Assembly (NCBI GenBank): GCA_018830415.1
Contig: JAHJSJ010000227.1
Span: 1-5,634, forward strand
Direction of reading: 5' to 3'
DNA length: 5,634 nt
From: Alphaproteobacteria bacterium
Lineage (GTDB): Bacteria; Pseudomonadota; Alphaproteobacteria; Sphingomonadales; Sphingomonadaceae
The notes beneath the pieces were generated by a model. It had not been told where the DNA came from and searched no databases. It worked only from the letters and a program-made list of their open reading frames with translations. Of this stretch, positions 4,831-5,634 are shown piece by piece (the stretch's first letter is position 1; each line of letters opens with the position of its first letter). The position numbers were made by a program, and so were the translations under genes.

Positions 4831-5634
4831 TCAAGAATCCCTCCATTCGCGCAGCATGTGCTTGGCGATCTGGAGTTGCAGGATCTGCGTGGTGCCTTCG
4901 TAGATGCGGTAAATGCGGGCATCGCGGAAGAAGCGTTCAGCATCATATTCGGCCAAATAGCCTGCGCCGCCGTAAATCTGCACCACCCGGTCAACCACCC
5001 GGCCGCACATTTCCGAAGCGAACACCTTGAAGGCGGCGGCCTTGACCAGAATGTTCTCGCCCGCATCGGCGCGCGCGGTAACGTCCGCCATCATGCTTTC
5101 CGCAGCGTAGATTTCGATCTCGCTGTCAGCCAGCATCTGCTGGATCAGCTGGAAATTGGCGATCGGTTCGCCAAAGGCCTTGCGTTCATTGGCGTAACGC
5201 AGCGCCGAATCGAGCGAGCGGCGGGCATAGCCGGTTGCCGCCGCTCCGACCGAAATGCGGCCATTATCAAGGCTCTTCATCGCGAAGACAAAGCCCTTGC
5301 CGGTTTCCCCGCCCAGCAGCGCATCACCCGGCACGCGCACATCATCGAGCATGATGTCGGAGATGTGGCTGCCAGCCTGCCCCATCTTCTTGTCCGGGCT
5401 GCCGCGCGATATGCCCGGCGCGTTCATCGGCACAAGGAAGGCCGAAACGTGCGCGTTTTTGGGCAGGGCTTCCTTGTTGGTGCGCGCCATGATCAGCGCG
5501 ACATCGGCGTGCGGCGCGTTGGTGATGTAGCGTTTGGTGCCGTTGAGGATCCAGCCATTGCCTTGCGCGTCGGGCACAGCGGTGGTCTGCAATCCGGCGC
5601 TATCGCTGCCCGAACCCGGCTCGGTCAACCCGAA
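4831..5634 (-). CDS. Acyl-CoA dehydrogenase, C-terminal part (cut by right edge)
   Basis: FAD enzyme that introduces the alpha-beta double bond in an acyl-CoA and passes electrons to electron-transfer flavoprotein. The visible 267 residues start FGLTEPGSGSD, the family's FAD/substrate signature, and run open to base 5634, so about 115 N-terminal residues lie outside; the TTG at 5628 is an internal leucine, not a start. Further marks are WILNGTKRYITNA (middle beta domain), QIYGGAGY (219-226 of the fragment) and RIYEGTTQI, whose Glu246 is in the usual position of the catalytic base in short- and medium-chain type enzymes. The C-terminus, KHMLREWRDS, is at the normal place. The stop TGA (4833-4831) is one base from the palindromic repeat. 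It is the first visible gene of the leftward cluster. Short- or branched-chain acyl-CoA is likely; the exact substrate is not readable. Confidence 0.93.
   Translation of the reverse strand, partial: FGLTEPGSGSDSAGLQTTAVPDAQGNGWILNGTKRYITNAPHADVALIMARTNKEALPKNAHVSAFLVPMNAPGISRGSPDKKMGQAGSHISDIMLDDVRVPGDALLGGETGKGFVFAMKSLDNGRISVGAAATGYARRSLDSALRYANERKAFGEPIANFQLIQQMLADSEIEIYAAESMMADVTARADAGENILVKAAAFKVFASEMCGRVVDRVVQIYGGAGYLAEYDAERFFRDARIYRIYEGTTQILQLQIAKHMLREWRDS

Noticed and set aside
5626..5628. TTG as a start codon for the acyl-CoA dehydrogenase.
   Set aside because: The frame continues to the edge and this leucine is within the FGLTEP signature, so it is internal.

Overview
The window is GC-rich chromosomal DNA that looks like an alphaproteobacterium, most likely a sphingomonad (Sphingomonadaceae or Erythrobacteraceae type). 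This rests on the style of the proteins, the codon use, and two kinds of short palindromic intergenic repeat that I recall as common in those genomes. It has six protein genes, two cut by the window edges. There is no sign of phage, insertion sequence, CRISPR array or RNA gene.

Left part (1-1248): the N-terminal half of a phenylalanine 4-hydroxylase gene (phhA) reads leftward off the edge. It is divergent from a complete polyphosphate kinase 2 gene (ppk2) reading rightward. The 56-base gap between their start codons holds a good leftward promoter for phhA, a near-perfect 14-base palindrome lying across it, and the ppk2 ribosome binding site.

Right part (1282-5634): four genes read leftward, in transcription order acyl-CoA dehydrogenase (5' end missing), class III CoA-transferase of the mesaconyl-CoA C1-C4 transferase / 2-methylfumaryl-CoA isomerase type, thiolase, and a MaoC/HTD2-like hydratase of the mesaconyl-C4-CoA hydratase type. 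Thiolase and hydratase overlap by four bases. The set looks like an acyl-CoA catabolic operon. The CoA-transferase and hydratase pair is what would move CoA on a C5 unsaturated diacid and hydrate it to citramalyl-CoA, with the dehydrogenase possibly forming the double bond. The lyase that would finish such a route is not in the window, so the substrate is unproven.

Two palindromic repeats bracket the CoA-transferase gene and reach into its expression signals. A multi-hairpin element fills the gap to the dehydrogenase and carries the CoA-transferase Shine-Dalgarno sequence inside one hairpin arm. An inverted REP pair at the other end supplies the CoA-transferase stop codon and last few residues. 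A small hairpin lies between the convergent ppk2 and hydratase genes. I found no wholly new system; these repeat-gene junctions and the C5-diacid-like gene set are the points most worth following.
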